NCBI GenBank assembly: GCA_964471755.1
Contig: CAYYJM010000099.1
Span: 1-20,422, forward strand
Length of the DNA: 20,422 nucleotides
Direction of reading: 5' to 3'
Source: CAYYJM01 sp964471755
Lineage (GTDB): Bacteria > Planctomycetota > Planctomycetia > Gemmatales > Gemmataceae
In this document: positions 1 through 7,299 of the stretch, piece by piece
Position numbering within the stretch: the first letter of the stretch is position 1
Layout: each line of letters opens with the position of its first letter
Position numbers and translations under genes: made by a program
Notes under the pieces: generated by a model
The model's database searches: none
Told to the model about the DNA's origin: nothing
What the model saw: only the letters and a program-made list of their open reading frames with translations

Positions 1-38
1 AAAACGAACCCCAGCCCGCCGAGGTTACTTGACCCCAT

Positions 39-67
39 ACATCGCAACCGCCTCCTGGTTGCGATGT
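39..67 (+). terminator. Perfect 11-bp hairpin before the Kelch gene
   Basis: ACATCGCAACC at 39-49 pairs with GGTTGCGATGT at 57-67 around a 7-nt loop (50-56, GCCTCCT). No T-run follows, so it is not a textbook intrinsic terminator. It could end an upstream transcript, or be a 5' leader structure of the gene starting at 114. The loop resembles the anti-Shine-Dalgarno sequence. The stem is certain; the role is not. Confidence 0.4.
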
Positions 68-113
68 GCCCCTCGTCGGCGTTACCCTGATGTCACACCC
101 AAAGGGCCATCCC

Positions 114-2264
114 ATGTACCGTCTCATCCCCATTCTGCTTGCTTTCATCGCGATCTCGACTGTGCAACCGGCTGCCTCCCAGGAGGCGCAACTCGGCACC
201 TGGATCAAGATCAGCCCCACCAGGGGTGGGCCGCCGTCGCCTGGCATGGGCTACGAAACGTCGCTCGGCTACGATTCACGGGCCAAACGCCTGCTCCGCT
301 GGGGCGGCCACAACCAGGGCGGCGGCGGCGAACAAAACGCCGAGCTGTGGAGCTTCGATCCAACGACCGCGACGTGGGAACTCAAAGAACCCAATCGCTC
401 GCCACCCGGCGTGTGCTGCGCCCAGCAGAACGTCTTCGATCTCGATCAAAACCGCTTCATTCGCTTCCCCTCATTCAGCGGCAGTCATGGCTGGCACTGG
501 TACCGCGAAAACTACCTCAACAACACGACCGTCTGGAACTACGACCTCGCCACCAATACCTGGCGCGACCGGCGTCCGGTGCCGACGCCGGTCGTCTCGC
601 CGCTGCGCTGTGCCGCCTGGGACAGCGATTACCAGGTCGCCGTCCTCTTCGGCGGCGAGGGCAACAGCGAGGGCACGGTCGTTTACGATCCGTACACCAA
701 CACCTGGCACCGCCGCAAGCCAAAGACTCAGCCAGGGTTCCGCAGTGGCGGCAACCTCGCCTACGACAGCCATCACAAGGTTCACGTCCTGTTCGGATCG
801 CAGTTCGACGACGACCGACATACCTGGATCTACGACCTGTACAAGAACGAGTGGCGCGACGCGAAACCGGAAACGATGCCGCCGACCGATCGCAATGACG
901 CCGTGTTGACTTACGATGCGGCCAATCGTGTTGTGATCGCCCTGGTCCGCGTCGGCGACGCCCACGATGGCAAGGAGATCGTGAAGGGACACGTTGAGAC
1001 CTGGGCTTATGACGTTGGCAAGAATACCTGGACGCGATGCAAACCAACGCGCGAACCCGACGGCTGGACCAACCGACGGCGCGTGCTGACATTTCTTCCC
1101 GATCTCAACGCGTCGCTCGTTGAAGTGTACATCAATCCAACCGATCGTACCCCGGACGTCGAGCGTGAACAGCAGATCTGGCTCTATCGCCACGGACCCG
1201 GTGTGAAGGCAACCGAGCTGCCCGCACCGAAAGCGGTGCGCTGCCGCGTTGCGGCCGACGCCGTGACCGTTCACTGGCAGCCGGTGCCCGGCGCGACGGC
1301 CCACGAGATCCTGCGCGGCGACGGCGCGACGCCGTGGGAGTCCAACTACACCAGCATCGGCCGCGTCGGCCCGAAGGCGACGAGCTACCGCGATGAAACC
1401 GCCCCGAAGGGGAAGCCGGTCTTCTACCGCGTTCGGGCTCTCGGGATGGACGCCGGCCCCGGAACGCTCTCGCCAGTCGTGCGCGCGCAACCGCGCGTTG
1501 TCGAGGACGTCGTCGTCTCGGTGATCGGCCCGAAGGAAGTCCGCCTGGCCTGGAAGACGCCCGGCCCGGACGTGGCCGGCTACCTCGTCGAGCGGGCCGT
1601 CGTCGAGGTCTTCACCGAGGACGAGGTGAAACGCCTCAAGAAGGACACGCCGCCACTGGCCGAACCGAGCGTCGGCACGATCCAGCGCATCGGCCCGTTC
1701 GAGACGCTGACACCGAAACCACAGAAGGAACACACCTTCACCGACATGACCATCGACCTGAGTCAGCCGGGCAAGATCGAGGGCGAACCGCTCTGGCGGC
1801 ACCGCTTCCGACCGGCGGACCACATCGACCCGAAGGGCAAGCCTTATCGCTTCGCCGTCTTCGCCTATCGCGTCCGGGCGGTCGATCCACGCGGCGTCGT
1901 GAGTGGCCCCTCGGCGTACTTCCTGACCATCCCCTCGGCCCCGGAGTGGCTCTTCTCTCAGGAGAAGGGCGAGACGTGCCGGCTCAAGTGGACCGCCAAT
2001 CCCGAGACAGGCTTGAAGGGCTACCGCGTCTACCGCATGGACGGCCCGAAGGTCAACGGTCCCGGTCAGAAGGTCCACCGCCTGACTGTCGAACCGATCT
2101 CCGGGACGAATTTCGAGGACGGCAAAGCCGGCACGGACACGAAACGCTACTGGATCGTCGCCGTGGACGCCCTCGGTCAGGAGGGCATCCCCTCGGCTCC
2201 GGCCTGGCACTACCGGCAGTACCGCAAAGCGTATCAACCCTTCGTGGGGGAGTGGCACCAGTAA
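114..2264 (+). CDS. Secreted Kelch-repeat / fibronectin type III protein
   Basis: Predicted 716-aa exported protein with no enzyme motif. Residues 1-22 look like a Sec signal peptide (MYRLIPILLAFIAISTVQPA, then AS-QE). Five Kelch-like blades follow, each with a Y-x6-W core such as FDPTTATW (81-88), YDLATNTW (143-150), YDPYTNTW (191-198), YDLYKNEW (240-247) and YDVGKNTW (299-306). Some are preceded by a hydrophobic-Gly-Gly turn (WGG near 63, FGG near 179). Residues of about 370-460, 462-608 and 611-695 have fibronectin III character, including a YRVRA strand motif at 438-442. Start 114 is preferred over the in-frame GTG at 66 or ATG at 90, because it begins exactly at the signal peptide and AAAGGG lies at 101-106. 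Kelch plus FnIII proteins usually bind proteins or glycans, so an extracellular binding role is inferred. It is probably a separate transcription unit from the kinase downstream. Confidence 0.85.
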   Translation: MYRLIPILLAFIAISTVQPAASQEAQLGTWIKISPTRGGPPSPGMGYETSLGYDSRAKRLLRWGGHNQGGGGEQNAELWSFDPTTATWELKEPNRSPPGVCCAQQNVFDLDQNRFIRFPSFSGSHGWHWYRENYLNNTTVWNYDLATNTWRDRRPVPTPVVSPLRCAAWDSDYQVAVLFGGEGNSEGTVVYDPYTNTWHRRKPKTQPGFRSGGNLAYDSHHKVHVLFGSQFDDDRHTWIYDLYKNEWRDAKPETMPPTDRNDAVLTYDAANRVVIALVRVGDAHDGKEIVKGHVETWAYDVGKNTWTRCKPTREPDGWTNRRRVLTFLPDLNASLVEVYINPTDRTPDVEREQQIWLYRHGPGVKATELPAPKAVRCRVAADAVTVHWQPVPGATAHEILRGDGATPWESNYTSIGRVGPKATSYRDETAPKGKPVFYRVRALGMDAGPGTLSPVVRAQPRVVEDVVVSVIGPKEVRLAWKTPGPDVAGYLVERAVVEVFTEDEVKRLKKDTPPLAEPSVGTIQRIGPFETLTPKPQKEHTFTDMTIDLSQPGKIEGEPLWRHRFRPADHIDPKGKPYRFAVFAYRVRAVDPRGVVSGPSAYFLTIPSAPEWLFSQEKGETCRLKWTANPETGLKGYRVYRMDGPKVNGPGQKVHRLTVEPISGTNFEDGKAGTDTKRYWIVAVDALGQEGIPSAPAWHYRQYRKAYQPFVGEWHQ

Positions 2265-2295
2265 GCGCGGTGCGGAGCCGTCGCCGGGGCCGCGC
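2265..2295 (+). terminator. Weak GC-rich stem-loop after the Kelch gene
   Basis: GCGCGG at 2265-2270 pairs with CCGCGC at 2290-2295, immediately after the stop codon. There is no T-run, so intrinsic termination is doubtful. In a GC-rich genome a 6-bp stem can occur by chance. Confidence 0.2.
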
Positions 2296-2327
2296 GAAAC
2301 TTGCTCTCCTAAAACCCGCCGGTCTTG

Positions 2328-2336
2328 TGGTAGAGT
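2328..2336 (+). promoter_or_regulatory. Possible extended -10 promoter of the kinase gene
   Basis: TGGTAGAGT fits the extended -10 pattern TGn-TATAAT with four of six -10 matches. No acceptable -35 lies 16-18 bp upstream; TTGCTC at 2301-2306 is too far away. A start near 2343 would give a leader of about 80 nt to the GTG at 2421. Confidence 0.3.
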
Positions 2337-2408
2337 CCGCCGACCGCTCCAGGAGGGAGAGGACTGGGTCCGAAGACGGGCCCTCTGGGGGAAGCAGGGC
2401 GGGGACGC

Positions 2409-2415
2409 AAGGAGG
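2409..2415 (+). promoter_or_regulatory. Strong ribosome binding site fixing a GTG start
   Basis: AAGGAGG lies 5 nt before the GTG at 2421. It is among the best Shine-Dalgarno matches in the window and settles the kinase start at this GTG. There is no nearby competing ATG before the first membrane helix except codons that would cut into it. Confidence 0.75.
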
Positions 2416-2420
2416 CAGGC

Positions 2421-4202
2421 GTGGGCAGCTCGCTTGCGAAACAGCCGGGCTGGCGGATAAGCCACAAGCTCATGCTCGGGCTCGGCCTGGTGGTACTCCT
2501 CATGGCCCTGCTCCTGGGCGGCACCCTGCGGGGCCTGTGGTCGTACTACATCACGATGAACAACATCCGAGCCAAACTCGCCGAACTCAACGTGGCGAAC
2601 GCCCTCAAGGAAGAAATCGTCCACCTGGCCGACGAGGGCACCCTGAAACACCTGGTGGACTTCCCCGGCACCGTCACAATCAAGACCGCCAAGGCTCGGG
2701 AGAGACTCCAGGAATACCGCGAGCAACTCGAGGTCACCCGCCAGAAAACCGAGGCCGAGGACAGCCACGAGGTCGCTCTGGTCGCCGTCCTGGCCGGCAA
2801 CCTCGACGAGTTCGAGGCCCTCGTCCCCCGGCAGGCCCTGCCGCGCATGCGTCTGCCGGGGCAAGAGGCTCCACGCCTCAACGACAAGCTCCGCGAGGAA
2901 ATGGAAACGACCTACCAGGCCCAGCGTGCGGCCCTCCGCTTCGGCATGGGTGCCCTGGCCGGACAGCCCTGGGGACCACTGACCGACCTGTGTCACCTCG
3001 CGGCCGGGCCCGTGCCGCCACCTCCGCTGCCGCTGCTGCGCGTGGTCCACGAAACCACCCTCAACGCTGGCGATCTGCAAGAGATCATCAACAAGCAACT
3101 CAACGAGTACCTCAGCGAATCACGCCGCCATTATCAGATCAGCCTGTGGATCATCGTGCCGGCCAGCATCGTCGGCCTGCTGTCCGTGATCGGGCTGATG
3201 CGGTCCTTCTACAGCTGGATCTTCAACCCGATTCGCGATCTGGAAGCCGGCGTCAAGCGCGTGGCACGCGGCGACTTCCAGAACCCGATCCGGGTGGACT
3301 CCGGCGACGAGATGGAGGACCTGGCCGAGGCGTTCAACGACATGATGGCCCGCCTCGCCGAACTGTACAACGACCTGGCCCGCCAGGTGAACGAGCGCAG
3401 CCGCCAGCTGGTTCGCTCCGAACGCCTGGCGTCGGTCGGCTACCTGGCGGCCGGCGTCGCGCATGAGATCAACAACCCGCTGCACAGCATCGCCCTGTAC
3501 AGCGAGGCCCTCGAGGCTCGCCTCGCAGACCTGCTGTCGGCCCTGCCGCTGACGGCGACCCATGCCCGCGAACTGGAGCTGATCTCTCGCTACCTGCGCA
3601 TGATCCAGGAAGAAGCCTTCCGCTGCAAGAAGATCACCGAGCGTCTGCTCGAGTTCAGCCGGCCCGGCGAACGGAAACGCGAGACGACCGACCTGGTCGG
3701 CCTGCTTCAGTCGGTCATCGACAGCGTCCAGGTGCTGCCGCACAGTCAGGGCAAGACCATCACGCTGAACGGCAACGGCTCGGCGAACGCGGCCAGCGCC
3801 CTGATCAATGCCGAGGAGATCCGCTCGGTGCTGCTCAACCTGGCCATCAACGCGATGGAGAACATGGAGGAGGGGGGCGAACTGCGAATCGCCGTCACTC
3901 CCCGGAACGGCATGGTCGAACTCTGCTTCACCGATACCGGCTGTGGGATGACCCCGGAGGTGCTGGAGAACATCTTCGAGCCGTTCTTCACGCGGAACCG
4001 GACGGGCAAGGGAACCGGCCTGGGCCTGACGATCAGCCATCGGATCATCGAGCAGCACGGCGGCGAAATCGAGGCCACCAGTCCCGGGCCGAACCTGGGC
4101 AGCACCTTCATCGTGCGTCTGCCGCTGCACGTCGAGCCGGTTCCGGAACGGCCTCCGGTTCAGCCGCTCGATCCGCGTGGGAACGGCCGACAGGCCGCTT
4201 GA
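2421..4202 (+). CDS. Membrane sensor histidine kinase with HAMP domain
   Basis: 593-aa inner-membrane sensor kinase that would autophosphorylate and pass phosphate to the regulator encoded 42 bp downstream. It has a TM helix at about 17-39, a periplasmic region at about 40-237, a second TM helix at about 239-262, HAMP at about 263-315, and a HisKA dimerisation helix with H-box AAGVAHEINNPL (phospho-acceptor H348). The HATPase_c domain has N-box LLNLAINAMENM (471-482), G1 DTGCGM (505-510), F-box FEPFF (519-523) and G2 GKGTGLGL (529-536). All catalytic motifs are intact. The HEINNPL box and the NtrC-type partner place it with the NtrB/ZraS/AtoS-like kinases. The sensor region matches no ligand-binding fold that I recognise and includes a proline run at 199-203, so the signal is unknown. 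GTG start with AAGGAGG. Confidence 0.93.
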   Translation: MGSSLAKQPGWRISHKLMLGLGLVVLLMALLLGGTLRGLWSYYITMNNIRAKLAELNVANALKEEIVHLADEGTLKHLVDFPGTVTIKTAKARERLQEYREQLEVTRQKTEAEDSHEVALVAVLAGNLDEFEALVPRQALPRMRLPGQEAPRLNDKLREEMETTYQAQRAALRFGMGALAGQPWGPLTDLCHLAAGPVPPPPLPLLRVVHETTLNAGDLQEIINKQLNEYLSESRRHYQISLWIIVPASIVGLLSVIGLMRSFYSWIFNPIRDLEAGVKRVARGDFQNPIRVDSGDEMEDLAEAFNDMMARLAELYNDLARQVNERSRQLVRSERLASVGYLAAGVAHEINNPLHSIALYSEALEARLADLLSALPLTATHARELELISRYLRMIQEEAFRCKKITERLLEFSRPGERKRETTDLVGLLQSVIDSVQVLPHSQGKTITLNGNGSANAASALINAEEIRSVLLNLAINAMENMEEGGELRIAVTPRNGMVELCFTDTGCGMTPEVLENIFEPFFTRNRTGKGTGLGLTISHRIIEQHGGEIEATSPGPNLGSTFIVRLPLHVEPVPERPPVQPLDPRGNGRQAA

Positions 4203-4244
4203 CGATATCCGCCGAACGCCAGTTCTTGGAAGGGGACCGACACC

Positions 4245-5657
4245 ATGCCCAGTAACTTGCGAGTTCTGTTCGTGGACGATGAGCGATCGTTGCAGGAATT
4301 CATGCGGGCCGAACTCCCCCGCCTGGGGCATGAAGTGGTCGTCTGTCCCGATGGTCGGGCGGCGCTGAAGGCTCTGGAGAAGAGTACCTTCGACGCCGCC
4401 ATCCTCGATCTGCGCATGCCCGGCATGAGCGGCATCGAGGTGCTGGAGCATCTCAAGAAGGTCAGCCCGGACACCGAGGCGGTCGTGATGACCGGGCACG
4501 CCAGCATGGAGACGGCCATCGAGGCCGTCCGGCTTGGTGCCTTCGACTACATCACCAAGCCGTGCAAACTGGCCGAGATCGAGGGCGTGCTGCTCAAGAT
4601 CGCCGAGAAGCGCGATCTGAAGAACAGCAATCGCGCCCTGCAATCGCGCGTGCAGAATGCGGAAGGGCCGAGCATTCTCATCGGCAAGGCACCGTCGATG
4701 GCGATCGTTCATCGCATGATCGCCACGGTGGCCCCGAGCGATTCGACCGTGCTGATCCTGGGCGAGACGGGCACCGGCAAGGACGTGGCCGCGCGGGGTA
4801 TCTGGCAGGCGAGCAAGCGGTCGGCCATGCCGTTCGTGCCGATCAACTGCGGAGCCCTGACGCCGTCCCTGGTCGAGAGCGAACTGTTCGGCCACCGGGC
4901 GAACTCGTTCACCGGAGCGACGAAGGATCACAAGGGCCTGTTCGAGGTGGCCAACGGCGGCACGGTCTTTCTCGACGAACTGGGCGAGCTGGACAAGAAC
5001 ATCCAGGTGAAGCTGCTGCGCTTCCTGGAGTCGGGCGAGATCCGCCGGGTGGGCGACAACGAGCCGTACCGGATCGACGTGCGCGTCCTGTGCGCGACGA
5101 ACCGCGATCTGCCGACGATGATCGAGGCGGATGAGTTCCGCGAGGATCTCTACTTCCGCATCAACACGTTCGAGATCCGCTTGCCGCCACTGCGCGAGCG
5201 GAAGCAGGACATACCCGAGTTGGCCCGGCACCTGCTGGCGCGGGCGGCCCGCAAACCGCTCGATCAGGTGGCCGACCTGCTGAGTGCCGAGGCGATCCAC
5301 GTGCTGCTGGAGTACCACTGGAAGGGGAACGTCCGCGAGATGGCCAACGTAATGCAGCACGCGTACATCCTGGCCGGTGGTGGCACCATCTTGCCGGAGC
5401 ATCTGCCGACGCAGGTGAAGAATCCCCGGCCACTGCCCCGGTCGCTGGCGGTGGCGGAGCCGACCACGGTGCCGATGTCCACGCCGACCGCCGGCTCGCC
5501 GGCCAAGACCCTGAAGGAACTGGAGACGGAACACATGCTGCGCGTGCTGGAGAAGCACAACGGCAGCAAGACCGCCGCCGCCGCCGAGCTGGGGATCTCG
5601 CTCAAGACGCTCTACAACAAGTTGAACGAACTCGCCCGTCAGCGCGAAGCGAGCTGA
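4245..5657 (+). CDS. Sigma-54-dependent response regulator (NtrC family)
   Basis: 470-aa transcription activator, the likely partner of the preceding kinase (42-bp gap, same operon). Residues 1-120 form a receiver domain with acidic pair D11/D12, phospho-acceptor D55, T83 and K105. The AAA+ domain spans about 143-380, with Walker A GETGTGKD (173-180), Walker B VFLDELGE (241-248) and Arg-finger region FREDLYFRIN (298-307). The sigma-54 contact loop reads NSFTGA (220-225) instead of the usual GAFTGA. The C-terminus carries a Fis-type helix-turn-helix at about 438-465 (SKTAAAAELGISLKTLYNKL begins at 441). A linker of about 390-420 is rich in Pro and Thr. The start is supported by GGAAGGGGA at 4228-4236. 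It should open sigma-54 promoters when phosphorylated. I found no convincing -24/-12 element in the window, so its targets are probably elsewhere. Confidence 0.95.
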   Translation: MPSNLRVLFVDDERSLQEFMRAELPRLGHEVVVCPDGRAALKALEKSTFDAAILDLRMPGMSGIEVLEHLKKVSPDTEAVVMTGHASMETAIEAVRLGAFDYITKPCKLAEIEGVLLKIAEKRDLKNSNRALQSRVQNAEGPSILIGKAPSMAIVHRMIATVAPSDSTVLILGETGTGKDVAARGIWQASKRSAMPFVPINCGALTPSLVESELFGHRANSFTGATKDHKGLFEVANGGTVFLDELGELDKNIQVKLLRFLESGEIRRVGDNEPYRIDVRVLCATNRDLPTMIEADEFREDLYFRINTFEIRLPPLRERKQDIPELARHLLARAARKPLDQVADLLSAEAIHVLLEYHWKGNVREMANVMQHAYILAGGGTILPEHLPTQVKNPRPLPRSLAVAEPTTVPMSTPTAGSPAKTLKELETEHMLRVLEKHNGSKTAAAAELGISLKTLYNKLNELARQREAS

Positions 5658-5712
5658 TCCGACCAGGCGAGAGGTCGCGCCCGCAAAGATGGCGAAAATG
5701 CGGAAAAGATGA

Positions 5713-5742
5713 TTGACAGCGAGGGGGCAGAAACGCGATAGT
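5713..5742 (+). promoter_or_regulatory. Sigma70-like promoter for the lipoprotein/DUF1559 pair
   Basis: A perfect -35 TTGACA (5713-5718) is followed after 18 bp by GATAGT (5737-5742), which matches TATAAT at four positions. Transcription would begin near 5749 and give a short leader to the GTG at 5783. This is the best promoter match I found in the window. It fits a new transcription unit after the two-component pair. Confidence 0.5.
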
Positions 5743-5782
5743 ACCAGGAATTCGACTCGCAAGCTCGTTTCCGGGTGCTACA

Positions 5783-6232
5783 GTGATTCGCCTCCTGATC
5801 CGCTGGTTGCGGTTCTGTGTCCTGTGCATACTCGTGCCGATACTCGTGGGCTGTGGTAGCAACGCGCCTCAACCCGAGGAGAGTACCGTCAAGGGCCTGG
5901 CGGTCTGCTATGGCCGCTACCTGAGCAGCCATCAGGGGAAACCGCCACCGAGCGAAAAAGAGTTCAAGCAATTCATCGCCAAGACGATTCCGCAAGAGAT
6001 GCTCGTCTCCTTCGGCGGATCGCTGGACAACCTGGACGGCTTCTTCACTTCCAACCGCGACAAGGAACCCTACCAGGTCCGGTATGGCGTCCGTCTCCCG
6101 CCCGGGATGATTGAGGCGGTCGTCGTCTGGGAGAAGACCGGCATCGGCGGCAAACACATGGTCGGATATGCGACCGGCAAGGTCGCCGAAGTGGACCAGG
6201 CAAAACTCAAGGAACTGGTGCCCCGCAGCTGA
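5783..6232 (+). CDS. Small predicted lipoprotein of unknown function
   Basis: 149-aa protein that I do not recognise by family. The N-terminus is a lipoprotein signal: basic residues R3, R7 and R10, a hydrophobic core, and lipobox ILVGC with acceptor C24. The mature part is soluble and rich in Lys, Glu, Pro and Gly. It opens with a short helix-like stretch (about 34-46, then PPPSEKEFKQFIAKTIPQ) and ends with strands around VRYGVRLPPG and EAVVVWEKTG. Short lipoproteins of this size often sit beside DUF1559 genes in planctomycetes (general recollection). The GTG start has only a weak Shine-Dalgarno (CCGGGTG), but the signal peptide begins exactly there and a promoter sits just upstream. The next gene follows after 70 bp, so the two are probably co-transcribed. 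Confidence 0.75.
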   Translation: MIRLLIRWLRFCVLCILVPILVGCGSNAPQPEESTVKGLAVCYGRYLSSHQGKPPPSEKEFKQFIAKTIPQEMLVSFGGSLDNLDGFFTSNRDKEPYQVRYGVRLPPGMIEAVVVWEKTGIGGKHMVGYATGKVAEVDQAKLKELVPRS

Positions 6233-6302
6233 GTCGGCACCGTTCGTTCCGTTCTTTTGGTTTATTTCGGAGTACCTCATTCCTACAGTCTCGGAGCGTT
6301 CC

Positions 6303-7208
6303 ATGTCTCTCCCGCGTTCTCGACACGGTTTCACGTTGATCGAGTTACTGGTGGTCATCGCCATCATCGCGATCCTGATCGGGCTGCTGCTGCCAGCGGT
6401 GCAGAAGGTCCGCGAGGCCGCCGCACGCAGTCAGTGCCAGAACCACCTCAAGCAGATGGGCATCGCGATCCACAGCTATCATGACGCCCACGGCTTCATG
6501 CCGCCGGGCGGCTTCAATCCATGGGGCCAGACGGGCAGTTGGCCCTACTACATCCTCCCGTACATCGAGCAGGAGAATCTGGCTCGCACCGCCGCCAACA
6601 GTGGGACCAACCAGGTCAACGTGGACCCGGCCCGCTACCAGGCCGGGCCGACCATCTTCTTCTGCCCGGCCCGGCGGTCGCGGGCCAAGCAGGCAGGCCG
6701 TTCGCTGATGGACTACGCCGCGGCGACGCCGGCCGATTCGCCCAACTCCTGGGACCAGTTCTGGTACGGCGACGTCTGGGGCCAGGGGTGTACGGGCGGC
6801 AGGTATCGCGGCGTCATCGTCCGTGGCGGCTTCAACACGGCCGGTGGCTGGGTAGGCGACCAGGTCACGATGACCACGATCAGCGATGGCACGTCGAACA
6901 CTCTGTTGATCAGCGAGAAGCAACTCAACCCGAGCAACTACCAGGTCGGAGACTGGCACGACGACGCCGGCTGGGGCGATGGCTGGGATCCGGACGTGAT
7001 CCGCTACACCGGCTTCCAGCCCAACCCCGACAGCAGCTACGACAACCAGGGCGGCTGGGAGGGCTATCGCTTCGGCGCGGCCCACGTCTCGGGCATGAAT
7101 GCCTTGATGTCCGATGGGAGCGTTCGGCTGATCACCTACACCATCAGCCCGGTGACCTTCAACAACCTCGGGACACGCAACGGCCGGGAGGTCATTAACA
7201 ACTTCTGA
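6303..7208 (+). CDS. DUF1559 prepilin-like protein
   Basis: 301-aa member of the DUF1559 (SBP_bac_10) family, which is greatly expanded in Planctomycetes. The N-terminus is a type IV prepilin signal: processing would occur after G9, giving F10 at +1 and E14 at +5 (HGFTLIELLVVIAIIAILIG). The helix continues into VQKVREAAARSQCQNHLKQM, typical of the family. The C-terminus has the H-X9-DG signature (H261 to D271-G272, HVSGMNALMSDG) and the terminal NNLGTRNGREVI-type tail. The middle holds Cys45, Cys121 and Cys163. Proteins of this kind are thought to be exported pseudopilin-like surface or periplasmic proteins; their roles are unknown. ATG 6303 is chosen because the basic SLPRSRHG leader begins there and GGAGCG lies at 6293-6298. 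The open frame upstream of it is chance. Confidence 0.95.
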   Translation: MSLPRSRHGFTLIELLVVIAIIAILIGLLLPAVQKVREAAARSQCQNHLKQMGIAIHSYHDAHGFMPPGGFNPWGQTGSWPYYILPYIEQENLARTAANSGTNQVNVDPARYQAGPTIFFCPARRSRAKQAGRSLMDYAAATPADSPNSWDQFWYGDVWGQGCTGGRYRGVIVRGGFNTAGGWVGDQVTMTTISDGTSNTLLISEKQLNPSNYQVGDWHDDAGWGDGWDPDVIRYTGFQPNPDSSYDNQGGWEGYRFGAAHVSGMNALMSDGSVRLITYTISPVTFNNLGTRNGREVINNF

Positions 7209-7248
7209 TTGGCGAGAATTGGCGAGCTGACGCCGCGCCGCTCGCCAA
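7208..7248 (+). repeat. Direct plus inverted TTGGCGAG repeats
   Basis: ATTGGCGAG occurs at 7208-7216 and again at 7218-7226, a 10-bp period close to one helical turn. Its inverse CTCGCCAA lies at 7241-7248, so TTGGCGAG (7219-7226) and CTCGCCAA form an 8-bp stem with a 14-nt loop. The cluster sits between the DUF1559 stop codon and the candidate -10 of the permease gene. It may be an operator or a weak terminator. Confidence 0.5.
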
Positions 7249-7263
7249 ACGCCACCATGGAGA

Positions 7264-7269
7264 TAGAAT
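7264..7269 (+). promoter_or_regulatory. Possible -10 element of the TauE/SafE gene
   Basis: TAGAAT matches TATAAT at five of six positions and lies 30 bp before the ATG at 7300. No recognisable -35 is found at 16-18 bp spacing, where the inverted repeat sits instead. If the promoter is real it may need an activator. Confidence 0.3.
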
Positions 7270-7270
7270 G

Positions 7271-7293
7271 CTCCCGGGATCGTGGCCCGGGGG
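7271..7293 (+). promoter_or_regulatory. Hairpin covering the ribosome binding site of the permease gene
   Basis: CTCCCGGG (7271-7278) can pair in RNA with CCCGGGGG (7286-7293) around a 7-nt loop, with one G-U pair. The 3' arm contains most of the only purine-rich Shine-Dalgarno candidate, GGGGGA at 7289-7294, which lies 5 nt before ATG 7300. Pairing would hide it from the ribosome. Confidence 0.4.
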
Positions 7294-7299
7294 AATACC

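Noticed and set aside
29..898. 289-aa + strand frame overlapping the Kelch gene.
   Set aside because: Arg-rich out-of-frame translation of the Kelch gene with no motif. The Kelch frame has a signal peptide and repeats.
2253..2266. Sigma-54-like TGGCAC...GC at the end of the Kelch gene, upstream of the kinase.
   Set aside because: GG and GC are 9 bp apart instead of 10, and the site lacks TTGC, so it does not fit the strict spacing.
6261..6289. Possible promoter TTTATT...TACAGT just before the DUF1559 gene.
   Set aside because: Only three and four consensus matches, and the -10 is about 14 bp from the start codon. The upstream promoter at 5713 better explains expression.
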